Shown piece by piece: positions 24,389-33,122 of a stretch of DNA of 51,349 nucleotides. Below the pieces are notes generated by a model. The model worked only from the letters and a program-made list of their open reading frames with translations. It searched no databases and had not been told where the DNA came from. Made by a program: the position numbers and the translations under genes. The stretch's first letter is position 1. Each line of letters begins with the position of its first letter. This stretch comes from Pelagibacteraceae bacterium AG-439-F23 (GTDB lineage: Bacteria; Pseudomonadota; Alphaproteobacteria; Pelagibacterales; Pelagibacteraceae). The stretch spans positions 1 to 51,349 of the forward strand of contig QCPT01000006.1 of assembly GCA_003212415.1 (NCBI GenBank), written 5' to 3'.

Positions 24389-24967
24389 ATGAAATCTATT
24401 TTTTTTAGTATTTTAATTTTATTTAACCTATCAACAATTTTAAATGCCCAAAATTTATCTAAAGCTTATTTTGCTGGTGGATGTTTTTGGTGCATGGAAG
24501 AGTCGTTTGAAAAACTTAAAGGTGTGGAAGAAGTTATTTCAGGTTATTCAGGTGGCATAACTGCAAATCCAACATATAGAGAAGTTACTTATGGCGATAC
24601 GGGACATTTTGAAGTTGTTGAAATAATTTATAATAAAGAAAAAACTTCTTATGAAGAATTGCTAAAAAATTTTTGGGTAAATATAGATCCATTTGATGCT
24701 TATGGTCAATTTTGTGACAAAGGATATAGCTATAGATCGGTCGCATTTTATGAAAACGAGAGCCAGAAGAAATTAATAGAAAGAGATGTTAAAAAATTAG
24801 AAAAAAAATTTAAAAAAAAAGTTGTTACTTATGTAAAAAAATTTGAAATTTTTTATAAAGCAGAAGACAAACATCAAAATTATTATGAAGTATATTTTCA
24901 AAATTACCTTAAATATAAAAAAGCCTGTAGAAGAGAAAAAATCTTAAATAAAATTTGGGGATCTTAA
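24389..24967 (+). CDS. msrA: Exported peptide-methionine (S)-S-oxide reductase
   Basis: A 192-residue MsrA that reduces methionine-S-sulfoxide in proteins. The N-terminal twenty residues form a signal peptide (hydrophobic core, then LNAQ), so the enzyme acts in the periplasm. The active-site motif GGCFWCMEE places the catalytic cysteine at Cys32. GYSGGITANPTYREV and HFEVVEIIYN are typical, and YRSVAFYEN precedes the resolving region; Cys181 in KKACRRE is a likely resolving cysteine. Exported enzymes need an electron donor from the membrane; none is encoded nearby. Confidence 0.9.
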   Translation: MKSIFFSILILFNLSTILNAQNLSKAYFAGGCFWCMEESFEKLKGVEEVISGYSGGITANPTYREVTYGDTGHFEVVEIIYNKEKTSYEELLKNFWVNIDPFDAYGQFCDKGYSYRSVAFYENESQKKLIERDVKKLEKKFKKKVVTYVKKFEIFYKAEDKHQNYYEVYFQNYLKYKKACRREKILNKIWGS

Positions 24968-24970
24968 AAA

Positions 24971-26074
24971 TTATAATACGTACGGTTCTGGTCTTGCGTT
25001 GCTGTTTAATACTCTTTCTACAGCAAAAACACTAACATCGATTGTTTGATAGCTTCCAGTAGTGATTAACTCGGTAAGGGCTCTGCCTATTCCTGGTGCT
25101 TGCATCAATCCTCTTCCGGTAAAACCTGATGCCATATAAACATTTTCATATTTTGGATGTTTTCCAACTACAGCGTTATTATCAAGTTTGTTGCAATCGT
25201 AGTAGCCTGCCCATCCGCCGGTCAATTTCAGTTCTTCAAATGCAGGTATTCTTTTTGCAAGAGCCGGCCAAACCAACTCTTCAAAATCATTCCAAGCCGG
25301 TTCAAGGTCTTCGGCATCAAATACAGACAAAGGAGATCCGGCCAAATATTCTTTACCTTCTGGTCTCCAGTATACGCCTGTTGTTAAATCGCCAGTTAAT
25401 GGCATTTCAGGATAGTGTTTTGGGCATTTAACTCTAAAAACTGTATGTTTTTGTGGAACTACCGGAATATCTTCTAAAAGTTCTTTTGTCCAACAACCGG
25501 CAGCTGATACTATTGTCTTAGCTTTTATCTCAGATAAGTTTTTTACTTCTCCCTTTATAAATTCAGCACCAAGTTCTATTGCTTTGCTTTTGAGTGCGCT
25601 ATGAAACATGAAAGGATCAATCCATCCTTCGCTTTTATTATCTGTGTATGTTGCAGTTTCAATTCCTTCGTTGTTAATATAAGGAAATATTTTGCTTAAA
25701 TCTGCACCTCTTATATTTTTAGTTCCAGCATCACAGTCTTTGTGATTTTCTAAAGCCCTATATTGCTCTTCAGCGTCATCAGGACCAAACATTAACAAAT
25801 ATCCATTTGGAACCATGCTTGCGGTAGGATTTGGATTTTTTTCTGTTTTTAATAAATCTGGAATTTGAAAAATAAAATCTTTTGCAAATTTCCCAAGAAG
25901 AATATTCTCTTTTTGATAAAATTGTCTTCTAAATCCACCCAATGACAAAGGGAAAGAAGCAGATTTATAAGTAGGATCTCTTTCAATAACCTTAACTTTT
26001 CTTCCTTCTTTTGATAAAAAATAGGCAGTTGCTGCACCTATTATTCCTCCACCAACTATTACTACATCATCCAT
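24971..26074 (-). CDS. DAO-family FAD-dependent oxidoreductase
   Basis: A 367-residue flavoprotein of the D-amino acid oxidase/sarcosine oxidase superfamily. The FAD-binding dinucleotide fold is at the N terminus (VIVGGGIIGAATAYFLSKEGRKV) and the C-terminal FAD contact is YMASGFTGRGLMQAPGIGRAL. SFPLSLGGFRRQFYQ and the WAGYYDCN segment match the FOXRED1/sarcosine-dehydrogenase-like branch. Substrate may be an N-methylated or other secondary amino acid, but no covalent-FAD site or folate domain is seen. It is a lone gene, three bases from the convergent msrA stop. Sarcosine from the creatinase reaction is one possible substrate. Confidence 0.82.
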   Translation of the reverse strand: MDDVVIVGGGIIGAATAYFLSKEGRKVKVIERDPTYKSASFPLSLGGFRRQFYQKENILLGKFAKDFIFQIPDLLKTEKNPNPTASMVPNGYLLMFGPDDAEEQYRALENHKDCDAGTKNIRGADLSKIFPYINNEGIETATYTDNKSEGWIDPFMFHSALKSKAIELGAEFIKGEVKNLSEIKAKTIVSAAGCWTKELLEDIPVVPQKHTVFRVKCPKHYPEMPLTGDLTTGVYWRPEGKEYLAGSPLSVFDAEDLEPAWNDFEELVWPALAKRIPAFEELKLTGGWAGYYDCNKLDNNAVVGKHPKYENVYMASGFTGRGLMQAPGIGRALTELITTGSYQTIDVSVFAVERVLNSNARPEPYVL

Positions 26075-26135
26075 GAATCGTTATTATATTATACCTTATT
26101 ATTACATTTTTATTATAAGTAGATAGAATAAATTT

Positions 26136-26888
26136 ATGAAAAATATATGGATAACAGGAGCAAGTAGTGGGATTGGAAAGGCTTTAGCGATAAAATTCGC
26201 TAAAGAAGGATGGCAGGTCGCCGCATCCGCTAGAAGAGAAAATTTACTAAACGAAATATCAGAATCAAATGAAAACATTTCTGCATTTCCTTTAGATGTG
26301 ACAAATAAAGAAAATTGCAAAAGTGTCTTTGAAGAAATAAAAAATAAATATCAAAATATCGATATTTGTTTTTTTTCAACTGGAACTTGGGATCCTAAAA
26401 AAGAAAAGGATATTGACATAGAGCAAATGGAAAATGTTATGAAAACAAATTTCTTTGGTACTTTAAATTGTATTAAAGCAGTAGAAAAATACTTTAAAGA
26501 CAAAAAAAATGGTCATATTTCAATTGTTTCATCTGTTGCCGGCTATAGAGGTCTGCCAAATTCAACTGGGTATGGAGCATCCAAAGCAGCATTAAATAAT
26601 TTGGCTGAAAGTCTTTATTTTGACTTTGGAAGACATAATGTAAGAGTTTCGTTGGTATCGCCAGGTTTTATAAAAACTCCAATGACAGATAAAAATGATT
26701 TCAAAATGCCATTTTTAAAAACTCCTGAATTTGCAGCTAAAAAAATCTACAATGGATTAATTAATGGCTCAAGTTTTGAAATTGATTTTCCAAAAGAACT
26801 AACTTTAATTTTAAAGTTGCTAAAGATTTTACCTAATCGATTATATTTATATTTAATAAAGAAACTTACAAAACTACAAAAGCTTTAG
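26136..26888 (+). CDS. Short-chain dehydrogenase/reductase
   Basis: A 250-residue classical SDR. The nucleotide-binding motif is TGASSGIGKALA at residues 7-18, and the catalytic set is Ser133, Tyr146 and Lys150 (YGASK), with the NFFG segment in place of the usual NxxG at about 105-108. SPGFIKTPMTDKNDF is the normal loop after the active site. Substrate unknown. It converges with the DUF3833 gene with a four-base overlap. In some alphaproteobacteria an SDR, DUF3833, a flavoprotein, DUF1365 and a cyclopropane-synthase-like gene form one lipid-related locus, so a role in that pathway is likely. Confidence 0.85.
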   Translation: MKNIWITGASSGIGKALAIKFAKEGWQVAASARRENLLNEISESNENISAFPLDVTNKENCKSVFEEIKNKYQNIDICFFSTGTWDPKKEKDIDIEQMENVMKTNFFGTLNCIKAVEKYFKDKKNGHISIVSSVAGYRGLPNSTGYGASKAALNNLAESLYFDFGRHNVRVSLVSPGFIKTPMTDKNDFKMPFLKTPEFAAKKIYNGLINGSSFEIDFPKELTLILKLLKILPNRLYLYLIKKLTKLQKL

Positions 26889-27433
26889 TCTTTTAAAAAA
26901 AATACTGTTAGCTCCCCTACTTTAAATCCAAATTTGGTAAGTGTGGCTCTGTTTATGGCAACTTTCTCGTCTTGTTTAAAAATCCAATCATCAAATGAAA
27001 CTTTTATATTTTTTGACTTAAAAGGTATCAAAAGATCATATTCAAATTTAAATGCTGAGCCATATTGAAAACCCTTTGCATTTCCAACCACATCTGGAGC
27101 GACACCTTTATAATTATTCTCATCTATTTTTTGTATTTTCCAGGTTCTTTTTTGTTTTTCTCCATCTGTCCAATAAAAATCTTCTTCTAAAGTCAAAATA
27201 CCATTTTCAAATTTTCCAAACATATCTGCTTTGAATTGTCTGGTAACTTTACCATTTCTATTTTGTAACAATCCCCAAGCTTTTACTGAACCATTAAAAT
27301 ATTCTTCAATTTTTATATTTGGTTCAGTGCCTTTAAAGTCTTCTGGTTTCATTGATTTTTTAATTAATGAATTTGTAATGAATGCAATTACAATTATCAA
27401 CAATAATGGACTAATTAATTTTTTAATATTCAT
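26885..27433 (-). CDS. DUF3833 family protein
   Basis: A 182-residue protein with an N-terminal hydrophobic segment (residues 7-24) and a soluble periplasmic beta-rich domain. DUF3833 features are GSVKAWGLLQNRNGKVTRQF, DVVGNAKGFQYGSAF, SFDDWIFK and NRATLTKFGFKVGELTVFF. The fold resembles lipocalin-like carriers, so a lipid-binding role is plausible; the sequence does not prove it. It is the last gene of the long minus-strand unit, seven bases after the methyltransferase gene. Confidence 0.85.
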   Translation of the reverse strand: MNIKKLISPLLLIIVIAFITNSLIKKSMKPEDFKGTEPNIKIEEYFNGSVKAWGLLQNRNGKVTRQFKADMFGKFENGILTLEEDFYWTDGEKQKRTWKIQKIDENNYKGVAPDVVGNAKGFQYGSAFKFEYDLLIPFKSKNIKVSFDDWIFKQDEKVAINRATLTKFGFKVGELTVFFLKD

Positions 27434-27440
27434 TTACTGA

Positions 27441-28619
27441 TTATCTTTTTTGTAATGAAAATTGTATTAGATCAATATTTTTTGATTTAAATCCAGCTTC
27501 ACAATAAGATAAATAAAAATGCCACATTCTTTTAAAATTTATATCAAAACCTTGTTTTGATATTTGGTCCCATTTATTAAAAAATTGATTACTCCATAAT
27601 TTTAAAGTGTTTGAATAATGAAATCCATATGAGTTATAGCTATCGATTAATAGTCCTTTGTTTGAAGTAATATTGTATAAGCTTTTTTTGGATGGCAAAA
27701 AACCTCCAGGAAAAATATACTTTTGAATAAAATCTTCTTTAGTTTTATATCTTTCAAATAAATCATCATTTATAGTTATCGCTTGTATAGCTGCTTTCCC
27801 TTTTTCAGATAAATTGTATTTTATAATGTTAAAAAAATTTGATAAATAATTTTTTCCAACGGCTTCTATCATTTCAATTGAAGCGATAGAATTGTATTTT
27901 TCTTTAACATCTCTATAATCTTGTAATTTAATCTTAATTTTTTCGTTTAGACCATTTTCAAAAATTCTCTTAGAAGCATAGTCGAATTGTTTTTGAGATA
28001 TGGTTATACAATCCATTTTGATGTCAAGATTTTTACCAACATATTCAGCAAATCCTCCCCATCCACATCCTATTTCTAAAATTTTATCTCCTGCTCTAGG
28101 ATTTATAAGAGACAAAAGTTTTTTATACTTGTTCATTTGTGCTGACTCTAAATTTGATTCTTGCTTTTCAAATATAGCGCTAGAATATGTTAAGCTAGGA
28201 TCTAGCCATAATGAAAAAAAATCATTGCCTAAATCATAATGTTTTGAAATGTTTTTTTTACTTCTTAATTTATCATTTTTAATAAAAAAACTTTTTATAT
28301 TATTAACTATGGAAAAATCTAACAAACCAGAAAATTTATATATTAATTTTATATTTTTTGCCGTTAGTTCAATGAGGTTGGTAAGATTGTCTGTTTCAAA
28401 ATCTCCTCTCATATAAGCTTCTGCTAAACCTATGTCTCCGCTTTTTATTATTTGATAAGTTAATCCTGGTTTATTAATTTTTAAATTAACTTTTAGTTTT
28501 TCATCTTGATTTCCAAAATTATAATGTTTATTGTCATAGTTAATTAATTGTATATTTCCGTGTTTAATAAATTCTAGGGATTTAAAAACAATTTTATCAG
28601 AAATATTATTAAAATTCAT
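27441..28619 (-). CDS. Cyclopropane-fatty-acid-synthase-family SAM methyltransferase
   Basis: A 392-residue enzyme that methylenates or methylates the double bond of phospholipid acyl chains. The N-terminal domain (to about 110) contains GLAEAYMRGDFETDNL. The SAM-binding motif is LEIGCGWGGFAEYVG (181-195), preceded by the lipid-head motif KHYDLGNDFFSLWLD and SLTYSSAIF. IEMIEAVG (with the acidic residue that follows) and the end WHFYLSYCEAGF are family standard. Because flavoprotein, DUF1365 and DUF3833 genes flank it, it may make methylated precursors for furan or other modified fatty acids rather than simple cyclopropanes. It overlaps DUF1365 by an ATGA. Confidence 0.88.
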   Translation of the reverse strand: MNFNNISDKIVFKSLEFIKHGNIQLINYDNKHYNFGNQDEKLKVNLKINKPGLTYQIIKSGDIGLAEAYMRGDFETDNLTNLIELTAKNIKLIYKFSGLLDFSIVNNIKSFFIKNDKLRSKKNISKHYDLGNDFFSLWLDPSLTYSSAIFEKQESNLESAQMNKYKKLLSLINPRAGDKILEIGCGWGGFAEYVGKNLDIKMDCITISQKQFDYASKRIFENGLNEKIKIKLQDYRDVKEKYNSIASIEMIEAVGKNYLSNFFNIIKYNLSEKGKAAIQAITINDDLFERYKTKEDFIQKYIFPGGFLPSKKSLYNITSNKGLLIDSYNSYGFHYSNTLKLWSNQFFNKWDQISKQGFDINFKRMWHFYLSYCEAGFKSKNIDLIQFSLQKR

Positions 28620-29383
28620 TTTCCTTCAATTGAAATATTGTTTTTTATTTTAAATTTTCTTTTAATAATTTTAATTCCTTTTATCCACAATTTTAATGCT
28701 TCATAATGTATTGCTGCAATAATTTTAAAAGTCATTAATGGGTGAGAAATATAGGAAATTAGCAAATTTTTTTCATTAAATTCTTTAGCCTTTCCATCTT
28801 GGGAAGCATAGAGAAGTTTCCCATCTTTGTCTTTTTGATCGATAATTACTGAAATTTTATCACATGGTTTTAATACTCTGAAAAAATAATGGCATTCCAT
28901 TTCTATAAAAGGAGAAACATGAAATTTCTTAATACAATCGTTTGTTATAATATTGTCATCATTTGTTTTAAATATATATGTGTGTTGTTCGCCGAAGGTA
29001 TTTTTAACTTCATACAAAATTGAAATAAGTTTAGAATTTTGATCATAAATAAAAAAAACACTTAATGGATTAAATACATATCCAAAAATTCTAGGATAGC
29101 ATAATAATTTTATTTGAATACTCTCTTTCTCTATTCCTATATCTTTTAAATTTTTAATTACCCATTCTTTGAGAGATGTATCGTCTCTAGGTCCATGATC
29201 TTTATCAAAGAAACTAATTATATTAAATTTATTGTAAGAAAATATTTTAATTTTATTCTGGATTGTTTCTAATTCATCTAAGTCAATTAATAGTGAAAAA
29301 ACATTATATTTAAAATAATGCTCTTTAGGCTTGAATCTTCTATGAATTACTTTGCCATCATAAATTATAGAATTTTTAATCAT
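28616..29383 (-). CDS. DUF1365 family protein
   Basis: A 255-residue protein, unknown biochemically but almost always encoded beside a cyclopropane-synthase-like gene and an amine-oxidase-like flavoprotein, as here. Family features are the N-terminal GKVIHRRFKPKEHYFKYNVF, LLCYPRIFGYVFNPLSVFFIYD and the C-terminal LWIKGIKI. The central region with FNPLSVFF could bind acyl chains. It overlaps its upstream neighbour by eight bases and its downstream neighbour by four, pointing to a stoichiometric or sequential role in the same lipid modification. Confidence 0.87.
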   Translation of the reverse strand: MIKNSIIYDGKVIHRRFKPKEHYFKYNVFSLLIDLDELETIQNKIKIFSYNKFNIISFFDKDHGPRDDTSLKEWVIKNLKDIGIEKESIQIKLLCYPRIFGYVFNPLSVFFIYDQNSKLISILYEVKNTFGEQHTYIFKTNDDNIITNDCIKKFHVSPFIEMECHYFFRVLKPCDKISVIIDQKDKDGKLLYASQDGKAKEFNEKNLLISYISHPLMTFKIIAAIHYEALKLWIKGIKIIKRKFKIKNNISIEGK

Positions 29384-30614
29384 TTAAAGCTTTAATCATT
29401 TCTATCGATGACTTTATTCCATCTTCGTGAAAACCATAACCAAAATAACTGCCGCAGAATAAAATATCTTTTTTATTTTGTAAAAAAATTAATTTTTTTT
29501 GATTATCTAATGCGTTTTGATCAAAATAAGGATGAGTAAATTTTACTTTTTTTAATATTTTTTTTTCAGATATTTTTGAAATTGGATTTAAAGTTAAAAA
29601 TATATTTTCATCAGATTTTAAATTTTGTAATAAGTTTAACCAATAAGTTAAAGAGTTTATTTCAGTATTGTCAGATTTAACATGTGAATTCCAAGAAGAC
29701 CATACATTTTTATTTTTTGGCATAATCTTTTCATCTGTATGAACTATTGCAATATTTTCTTTATATTTAAAGTTTGATAAAATTTCTTTCTCTTCATTTA
29801 AAGGATTTTCTATTATAGACAAAGCTTCATTGGCATGAGTTGCGATAACAACTTTATCATAATTAAAAAACTCATTGCTTTCACCATAATGTACTTGTAT
29901 CCCTGGAGATATTCTTTTAATAATATTTATTTTATAATTTTTGTAATATTCTCCACTTATTTTAGATAAGATTTTATTTACATACGACCTACTTCTATTT
30001 GAAACCGTAAACCATTGAGGTCTATCTTTTAATTTAAATAAACCATGATTTTGAAAAAAATTTAAAAAAAATTTTAATGGCATCTTATCAGCTTCATAAG
30101 GTGGCATTGACCAGATTGCAGAAACCATTGGTATTAAATGATAATCTTTGAATGATTTTGATAATTTTTTTTTTCTTAAAAATTCTCCTAATGTAATTTT
30201 TTCATCAAAATTATTTATTTTATCACAATGTTTATAAAATTTTATAATATCAAAAAACATTTTAAGAAAATTTATTCTAAATAAATTTGATTTATTAGAA
30301 AATATTCCTCCCAAGCCTCTCCCACAATATTCAAAACTTGTATCTTGTACTGAAACTGCAAATGACATATCGCTCTTTTCTATCTCAACTTTATTTTCTA
30401 AGAAAAAATTAATTAAATTTGGATATGTTTGATGATTAAAAACTATAAAACCAATATCTACCGAAACTTTTTTTTCATTAATTAAAACATCCAAAGTATA
30501 TGAATGTCCTCCAAAATGATCTTCTTTTTCAAATAAATCTACCTTATGTTTTTTAGAAAGATAGTATGCTGCGCTTAGACCTGAAATACCCGATCCAATC
30601 ACTGCGATTTTCAT
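29376..30614 (-). CDS. Amine-oxidase-like FAD flavoprotein of the lipid-modification operon
   Basis: A 412-residue NAD(P)/FAD-binding oxidoreductase. The N-terminal dinucleotide motif is AVIGSGISGLSAAYYLSKKHKVDLFEK followed by GGHSYTLDV; DIGFIVFNHQTYPNL and the late FCGSYFGYGFHEDGIKS are the standard flanks of the family found beside DUF1365 and cyclopropane-synthase genes. Related genes in Rhodobacter have been tied to desaturation of methylated fatty acids in furan fatty acid synthesis, so this is the candidate oxidising step. It overlaps the upstream EamA gene by an ATGA. Confidence 0.87.
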   Translation of the reverse strand: MKIAVIGSGISGLSAAYYLSKKHKVDLFEKEDHFGGHSYTLDVLINEKKVSVDIGFIVFNHQTYPNLINFFLENKVEIEKSDMSFAVSVQDTSFEYCGRGLGGIFSNKSNLFRINFLKMFFDIIKFYKHCDKINNFDEKITLGEFLRKKKLSKSFKDYHLIPMVSAIWSMPPYEADKMPLKFFLNFFQNHGLFKLKDRPQWFTVSNRSRSYVNKILSKISGEYYKNYKINIIKRISPGIQVHYGESNEFFNYDKVVIATHANEALSIIENPLNEEKEILSNFKYKENIAIVHTDEKIMPKNKNVWSSWNSHVKSDNTEINSLTYWLNLLQNLKSDENIFLTLNPISKISEKKILKKVKFTHPYFDQNALDNQKKLIFLQNKKDILFCGSYFGYGFHEDGIKSSIEMIKALND

Positions 30615-31483
30615 TTAGATTTTTTTTCTTTAATTAATAAAGAATAAAACTGAATAAAAACTGCAAACAAAATAATTGACCCTCCTACTAGTGCATAAAA
30701 TTGTGGTGTTTCATCTAAAAAGATCCAGGCCCAAAAAGGACCAAATACCGCTTCTGTCATCATTAGAATTCCAACCATTGCAGAAAGTGTTTTCCTTGCT
30801 CCTATAGTTATAAAAATAAAACCTAAACCAACTTGAAAAAAACCAGCTATAAAAGCTAAAAATAGATCATTTGTAGATATAATAATCTTCGTTGAAACAA
30901 AATAACCTATTAACATTGCTACTATACCGGCAAAAAATTGTAATGGTACCATATCTACATTGGGATATTTTCTAACAATAATAATCAAAACAGCGAACGA
31001 ACCTGGCATTATAAATGCAACTAAATTTCCTGACATTTCTCCTGGAGACAAAGAACTTCCAACCATTAATATTATTCCAGAAATTGCAAGAATTATTGAT
31101 GCTAAAGTTAGTTTGGATATTTTTTCTTTTAAAAATAAATATCCAAAAACTGCTAGAAAAATTGCTTGTGTTTGAATAATAAAGTTAGCGTTAGCAACTG
31201 TCGTATTATACATAGCAAAAACATAAGCACTAAAACCTAAACCAAGTATTATTCCGCCAATAAAACCTGGGATACCCGACTGGTACAAGGCTAAAAATAT
31301 TTTTTTTTTATACGTAAATAATAAAAATATAACAACTAATAAAACAAAAAAAAACTGTCTCCAAAAAAGAATTTGCCACAATGTAGCGCCTTCAAATGAT
31401 TTTACTATTAGACCGCCAAAACTTAAAAAAAATGCACCCAAAAAAACTAAAAAGGGTCCCGATAATTTTGAAATGAAATTCAT
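30611..31483 (-). CDS. EamA/DMT-family permease inside the pxpBC-lipid operon
   Basis: A 290-residue permease with ten predicted helices. Its repeat turns are FLKEKISKLTLASII and FLDETPQFYALVGG, and WQILFWRQFFF follows the first helix as in the other permeases here. It overlaps pxpC upstream and the flavoprotein gene downstream by an ATGA each, so it is translationally coupled to both. That makes it the hinge between 5-oxoproline metabolism and lipid modification. It could carry an amino acid derivative, but direct evidence is absent. Confidence 0.85.
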   Translation of the reverse strand: MNFISKLSGPFLVFLGAFFLSFGGLIVKSFEGATLWQILFWRQFFFVLLVVIFLLFTYKKKIFLALYQSGIPGFIGGIILGLGFSAYVFAMYNTTVANANFIIQTQAIFLAVFGYLFLKEKISKLTLASIILAISGIILMVGSSLSPGEMSGNLVAFIMPGSFAVLIIIVRKYPNVDMVPLQFFAGIVAMLIGYFVSTKIIISTNDLFLAFIAGFFQVGLGFIFITIGARKTLSAMVGILMMTEAVFGPFWAWIFLDETPQFYALVGGSIILFAVFIQFYSLLIKEKKSK

Positions 31484-32427
31484 TTAATTTTTAAAACTAA
31501 ATTTTTTGTTTCCATGTCGTAAAGTTTAAACAGCATTTCTGCATCAGATAGTTCTATTTCTTTAAATTTAATTTTTGAACCTGGTGGTAGTTGAACTAAT
31601 TTGTCATAATCTGCGCTTATAACAACACCAATTTTTGGATAACCACCAATTGTTCCATGATCTGAAAGCATAATTATTGGATTTCCATCAGCAGGAACTT
31701 GAATTACACCTTTTATTATTCCTTCAGATTTTATATTTGTATCTACAACATTTTCAATTTTAACACCTTCTAATCGCATTCCCATTCGATCGCTAAGTTT
31801 TGTAACAGTAAATTCCTTATCAAAAAAAATTTTTTTACTTTCATCTGAAAAATAATTAAAGTTTGTTCCTTTAATAACACGAATATTTTCTATTTTTGAA
31901 TTTATATATTCTAATTTTCTTTTTGAATTTTCACTATGAATATCAAGAATATTAATTAATTGACCTTTTTCTATTTTTTTTCCATCATTAGCTCCGATAT
32001 TAGCTTTTGTATTGGTAGAGCAACTATTCCACTGAAATTGAACATCAAAATTTCCGCTAATTGCTAAATAGCCATAAACAGATTTATTTGTAGAAAGAAT
32101 ATCTAATTCATCTCCATCTTCTAAAATATAATTTTGGTAACAAGTTCCCTCAATTTTTTCTTTTTTTTTTAAAATATTAAAATTTACATTTCCTGATATT
32201 GTAAAATTAACTTTATCTCCTTTAAATTTTAATAATGGACCTTGAATAGCAAATTCTATAACAGGAGTATTTTCTTTATTTCCGGCAATTGCATTTGCTA
32301 AAATATAATTTCTATTATCCATTGCTCCACTAAAAGGAATCCCAATATGGTATAAATTATTTCTACCTAAATCTTGAAATGTAGTATTTATACCAGGTCT
32401 GATAACTTCAAAATATTTTTTAGTCAT
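31480..32427 (-). CDS. pxpC: 5-oxoprolinase subunit C (biotin-dependent carboxylase-like)
   Basis: A 315-residue subunit of the PxpABC complex, which opens 5-oxo-L-proline to glutamate using ATP. Family motifs are FEVIRPGINTTFQDLGR at the start, GIPFSGAMDNRNYILAN, DRMGMRLEG and the late GYPKIGVVISADYDKLVQLPPG. I chose the ATG at 32427 rather than the far upstream in-frame start at 32478: it gives the normal MTKKYFEVI beginning and an eight-base overlap with the end of pxpB. Annotations of this family as allophanate hydrolase subunit 2 are older names. Confidence 0.88.
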   Translation of the reverse strand: MTKKYFEVIRPGINTTFQDLGRNNLYHIGIPFSGAMDNRNYILANAIAGNKENTPVIEFAIQGPLLKFKGDKVNFTISGNVNFNILKKKEKIEGTCYQNYILEDGDELDILSTNKSVYGYLAISGNFDVQFQWNSCSTNTKANIGANDGKKIEKGQLINILDIHSENSKRKLEYINSKIENIRVIKGTNFNYFSDESKKIFFDKEFTVTKLSDRMGMRLEGVKIENVVDTNIKSEGIIKGVIQVPADGNPIIMLSDHGTIGGYPKIGVVISADYDKLVQLPPGSKIKFKEIELSDAEMLFKLYDMETKNLVLKIK

Positions 32428-33094
32428 TATATTTATTGTGTTCATCTTTGGAAATTTGTTCAAAAACAACTGTATCACCTGGATTAATCAAATTTGGTTT
32501 CAATTCATTTGTCTTATCGAAAATATTTAACGGGGTATTGCCAATTATATTCCATCCACCAGGACTTTCGGAGGAATATATATTGCAAAATTGTTCTGTT
32601 AAACCAACTGAACCTTTTGGAATTTTAACTCTAGGAGTTTCTAATCTTTTTGCTCTCAAAGATTCGTTAGTATCTCCTAAAAAAGGATGACCAGCAATAA
32701 AACCTGTCATGTAGCAATAATAATCTCGTGAAAAAAATTTTTCTAAAATCTTATCTTCAGATATTTTAAGTTTTTTTTCCAATCTTTTAAGATCAAGTGA
32801 AAATTCTTCGTCGCAACAAATAGGTATTTTTATTAGATCACCTTTTTTATTTATAAATTCTTTTAAATTTAGATTTTCAATTGTTTTTTTAAGACTAATA
32901 AAATTAACAATTCTCATATCAAATGAGATAATTAATTTATTATATGAAGGAGTTATATTGGTAATGCCTTCTATTTTTTTCTCTTTTATATTATTGAAAT
33001 ATTGTATTACCTTAGAATTAATTTCCTTATTAACTTTGCTTCCAAAATCACAGTACAAAGCAGTGTCACCAAGATTTGATATATTTTTTATCAT
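32420..33094 (-). CDS. pxpB: 5-oxoprolinase subunit B
   Basis: A 224-residue cyclophilin-like subunit (formerly allophanate hydrolase subunit 1). Typical features are the start ISNLGDTALYCDFG, YMTGFIAGHPFLGD, the RLETPRVKIPKGSVGL stretch and EQFCNIYSSESPGGWNIIG. It is the first gene of a seven-gene minus-strand chain and is divergent from pxpA, with only 28 bases between start codons. Together with PxpA and PxpC it forms the full 5-oxoprolinase. Confidence 0.9.
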   Translation of the reverse strand: MIKNISNLGDTALYCDFGSKVNKEINSKVIQYFNNIKEKKIEGITNITPSYNKLIISFDMRIVNFISLKKTIENLNLKEFINKKGDLIKIPICCDEEFSLDLKRLEKKLKISEDKILEKFFSRDYYCYMTGFIAGHPFLGDTNESLRAKRLETPRVKIPKGSVGLTEQFCNIYSSESPGGWNIIGNTPLNIFDKTNELKPNLINPGDTVVFEQISKDEHNKYND

Positions 33095-33122
33095 GCCATG
33101 TTATACTTCAAGAAATAAAACT

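Noticed and set aside
32958-33122. 5' extension of pxpA to an upstream in-frame ATG
   Set aside because: The extra 55 residues run antisense through the start of pxpB and precede the normal family beginning INCDLGE; ATG 33123 is the better start.
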